This document shows positions 61,956 to 64,000 of a stretch of DNA of 64,000 bases, piece after piece (within the stretch, counting starts at the first letter, position 1; each line of letters opens with the position of its first letter). The DNA lies in contig NZ_FNBA01000001.1 in the NCBI RefSeq assembly GCF_900102055.1, positions 372,001 through 436,000 on the forward strand, written 5' to 3'. Source of the stretch: Ulvibacter litoralis. GTDB taxonomy: Bacteria; Bacteroidota; Bacteroidia; Flavobacteriales; Flavobacteriaceae. A program made the position numbers and the translations under genes. The notes under the pieces are model-generated. The model ran no database searches. It worked only from the letters and a program-made list of their open reading frames with translations, and was not told the DNA's origin.

Positions 61956-63359
61956 ATGCGATACACTACAAAATACCTCTTCATTAGTTTTTTAGTAATT
62001 ACTTTAGTTACGAGTTGCACTAAGGATAATGATGATGAATATGTTGGATTACTTGCCGAAACTGGTGAAGAATTTTCTGGTGGGCAAACTACTATTTTTG
62101 ACGTTTCACAAAACGCATTTGGGTTTCAAGCTCCAAACCTAACAAACCAAGAAGGGTTAGATTTTTTTGTAGGGAACTCATTATTCAATCAAAATTGGGT
62201 TACGGCTCCTGCTTCTACTACAGCAAGAGACGGATTAGGCCCGCTATTCAATGCACGTGCTTGTGCAGGGTGTCATTTTAAAGATGGAAGAGGTCGAGCA
62301 CCAGAATTTAACGGTGAATTTAGTCACGGTTTTTTATTGCGATTGGCAGTTGGCAATGATCCTTTTGGAGCGCCCATCCCAGACCCTAATTACGGTGGTC
62401 AATTGCAAGATCAATCTATTATGGGCATTGATACCGAAGCTGGTTTTGAAATTGCTTACAATGAAGTAACAGGAGCCTACGCCGACGGAACTCCATACAG
62501 TCTTAGAAAACCTACCTATACTATTATAAACCCAACACAAGGCGCCGTTACTGCAACACAAGTTTCGCCTAGAGTTGCCAACCACATGAGCGGAATGGGA
62601 CTTTTAGAAGCGATTTCTGAAGCAACCTTACTTTCTTTTGCCGACGAAAATGACAGCAACAACGATGGAATTAGCGGAAAACCTAATTACGTTTGGGACA
62701 TAGAATCGAACAGTCTTCAAATAGGGCGTTTTGGATGGAAAGCAAACCAACCAAGCGTATTACAACAGGTAGCAGGTGCTTTTGCAGGAGATTTAGGAAT
62801 TACTTCTTCGCTATTTCCTGATGAGAATTGTCCACCAACCGTAAATTGTGAGGACATTCCTAATGGAGGAGCGCCAGAAATTGAGGACGATAATCTAAAT
62901 AAAACAGTATTGTACTCTCAAACCCTAGCCGTTCCTGGAAGAAGAGATTGGGACACCCAAGATGTGTTAGAAGGAAAAGCCATTTTCAACCAATTAAACT
63001 GTGTGAGTTGTCACATTCCTAAAATGACGACGGGAACACACCCAACCGTTACCGCCTTATCCAATCAAACAATTTATCCCTATACCGATTTATTACTTCA
63101 CGATATGGGCGATGGTTTGGCAGATGGAGCTACAGATTTTCTTGCCAATGGTAATGAATGGCGTACGCCACCACTTTGGGGAATCGGTCTTATTGAAAAT
63201 GTAAACGGACACACCTTCCTTTTACACGATGGAAGAGCACGTAATGTAGAAGAAGCTATTCTGTGGCACGGTGGTGAAGCAGAAACTTCTAAAAATGAGT
63301 TCAAAAACTTAGCGGCTTCAGACCGTCAAAAATTAATTTTATTTCTTAATTCGTTATAA
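61956..63359 (+). CDS. Di-heme oxidoreductase (DUF1111/thiol oxidoreductase-like) lipoprotein
   Basis: 467 residues from ATG 61956, which starts a lipoprotein signal ('LVTSCTKD'); a longer frame would include the upstream hairpin. Two heme-c sites: 'ARACAGCHFKDGRG' near 85 and 'LNCVSCHIPKM' near 350. Family features include 'GLGPLFNARAC', 'FGWKANQPSVLQQVAGAFAGDLG' in pieces and 'LLHDMGDGLAD'. Genes of this family pair with imelysins in putative iron-uptake operons. The stop overlaps the next start (TAATG). Confidence 0.92.
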   Translation: MRYTTKYLFISFLVITLVTSCTKDNDDEYVGLLAETGEEFSGGQTTIFDVSQNAFGFQAPNLTNQEGLDFFVGNSLFNQNWVTAPASTTARDGLGPLFNARACAGCHFKDGRGRAPEFNGEFSHGFLLRLAVGNDPFGAPIPDPNYGGQLQDQSIMGIDTEAGFEIAYNEVTGAYADGTPYSLRKPTYTIINPTQGAVTATQVSPRVANHMSGMGLLEAISEATLLSFADENDSNNDGISGKPNYVWDIESNSLQIGRFGWKANQPSVLQQVAGAFAGDLGITSSLFPDENCPPTVNCEDIPNGGAPEIEDDNLNKTVLYSQTLAVPGRRDWDTQDVLEGKAIFNQLNCVSCHIPKMTTGTHPTVTALSNQTIYPYTDLLLHDMGDGLADGATDFLANGNEWRTPPLWGIGLIENVNGHTFLLHDGRARNVEEAILWHGGEAETSKNEFKNLAASDRQKLILFLNSL

Positions 63360-64000
63360 TGATAAAAAAGCATCTTGTTAGTATTCTTGCCGTTTGTACA
63401 CTCTTTGTTCTCTTCGGAATTACAAGTTGTGAAGATGAAGGTATTTCTGAAGATCAAGCACAATTACAATACAACAGAAGGGACCAATTAAACAATCTTG
63501 TTGTTAATAGAATCCTTCCGTTGCACGAATCATTTGCCACACAAACTACGACGCTCTTAGAAAAAGCAGAAGCATTTGCTCAAAATGAAACGGTTCAGAA
63601 TCTTACCACTTTTCAGAATGAATGGAAAAACACAGCTATTCTGTGGAAACAATGCGAACTCTATAACATGGGCGACATTGAAGATAGTTTTATTCACACA
63701 CGTATCGATACTTGGGCTACCAACGATGACAATATAGAAGGATTTATTGCAGGTTCAGAACCCATTGACATCGCTTTTATCAATTCAGTAGGGTCCTCTT
63801 CAAAAGGAATTGCAGCCTTAGAATATTTATTATTCAATGCCGATATAAGCACCACGCTAACCGATTTTCAAAATGATAGCAGACGTGTTGATTATGCCGT
63901 AGCACTTTCCGAAGACTTAAAAAATTTAGGAGCAGAAATAAATGGATTGTGGATTGGATACGGCCCTACTTTTATCGACGCCGTAGACAGCAATCTTGAA
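63359..64000 (+). CDS. Imelysin-family lipoprotein, partial
   Basis: 214 residues to the window end, where the frame is still open. Starts MIKKHLVSILAV with a lipobox near 'GITSCEDE' and shows imelysin features 'FQNEWKNTAILWKQCELYNMG' in parts and 'GIAALEYLLFN', where the usual GxHxxE His is Ala. Translation is coupled to the di-heme gene. The C-terminal part lies outside the window. Confidence 0.9.
   Translation, partial: MIKKHLVSILAVCTLFVLFGITSCEDEGISEDQAQLQYNRRDQLNNLVVNRILPLHESFATQTTTLLEKAEAFAQNETVQNLTTFQNEWKNTAILWKQCELYNMGDIEDSFIHTRIDTWATNDDNIEGFIAGSEPIDIAFINSVGSSSKGIAALEYLLFNADISTTLTDFQNDSRRVDYAVALSEDLKNLGAEINGLWIGYGPTFIDAVDSNLE

Overview
The window is about 64 kb of AT-rich DNA (roughly 37% G+C by eye) from a member of the Bacteroidota, almost certainly a marine Flavobacteriaceae. 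The evidence is the Bacteroidota-type -7 promoter element (TAnnTTTG), the fused cbb3 oxidase subunits CcoN-CcoO, the many short lipoprotein signal peptides, and the coaX / outer-membrane protein / TPR gene order. No transposon, phage, rRNA operon or CRISPR array is visible. One tRNA gene (tRNA-Phe) is present. Genes are closely packed, often with overlapping stop and start codons.

Layout. (1) 42-3407, minus strand: TPR protein, outer-membrane protein, coaX; then tRNA-Phe with its own promoter and terminator. (2) 3730-4907, minus: an Rrf2/NsrR-like regulator and the nitrosative-stress repair protein Ric, divergent from (3) 5049-12037, plus: a clade II-type nitrous oxide reductase cluster (cytochrome c, fasciclin lipoprotein, nosZ, a NosB-like membrane protein, nosL, nosD, nosF, nosY). 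(4) 12112-21462, plus: the cbb3 oxidase locus (ccoI, ccoS, ccoNO, ccoQ, ccoP, ccoG, a 44-residue Cys-rich protein, ccoH, a SafE-like membrane protein, a 53-residue membrane peptide), then hemN on the minus strand. Regions 2-4 form one low-oxygen respiration block. Five start sites in it (nos, nsrR-ric, ccoI, ccoS, hemN) carry the same TGAY-N4-RTCA palindrome 22-23 nt upstream of a -7 element, so they look like one Crp/Fnr-type regulon.

(5) 24051-45624: a long locus built around an arsenosugar-type radical SAM enzyme (ArsS). It also has the ArsS-associated peroxidase-like protein, two cofC/TIGR04282-type transferases, a TIGR04283-type glycosyltransferase, a purine nucleoside phosphorylase, a second radical SAM protein, a sterol-desaturase-family membrane oxygenase, two DUF547 proteins, a GH113-like protein, a FAD/NAD(P) oxidoreductase paired with a membrane polyferredoxin, and two further GT2 glycosyltransferases. 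Embedded in it are a TonB-dependent receptor and a complete ABC importer whose neighbours reproduce the E. coli ynjABCDE gene set. This is the most unusual part of the window: a candidate uptake-plus-synthesis system for an arsenic-containing sugar or lipid, with no arsM methyltransferase present.

(6) 45621-48663: AraC regulator, aldehyde dehydrogenase and DUF779 protein. (7) 48660-52451: M28 peptidase, PD40/TolB-like lipoprotein, membrane mannosyltransferase-like protein. (8) 52526-57349, minus: a polyamine block (arginine decarboxylase, agmatinase, a deoxyhypusine-synthase-like protein lacking the catalytic Lys, a GNAT-nitrilase fusion) behind a structured 340-nt leader. (9) 57692-60385, minus: MutS-related ATPase and an RluB-type pseudouridine synthase with Gly at the catalytic Asp position. 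(10) 60693-64000: an imelysin / di-heme oxidoreductase / imelysin operon, probably for metal handling, cut by the window end.
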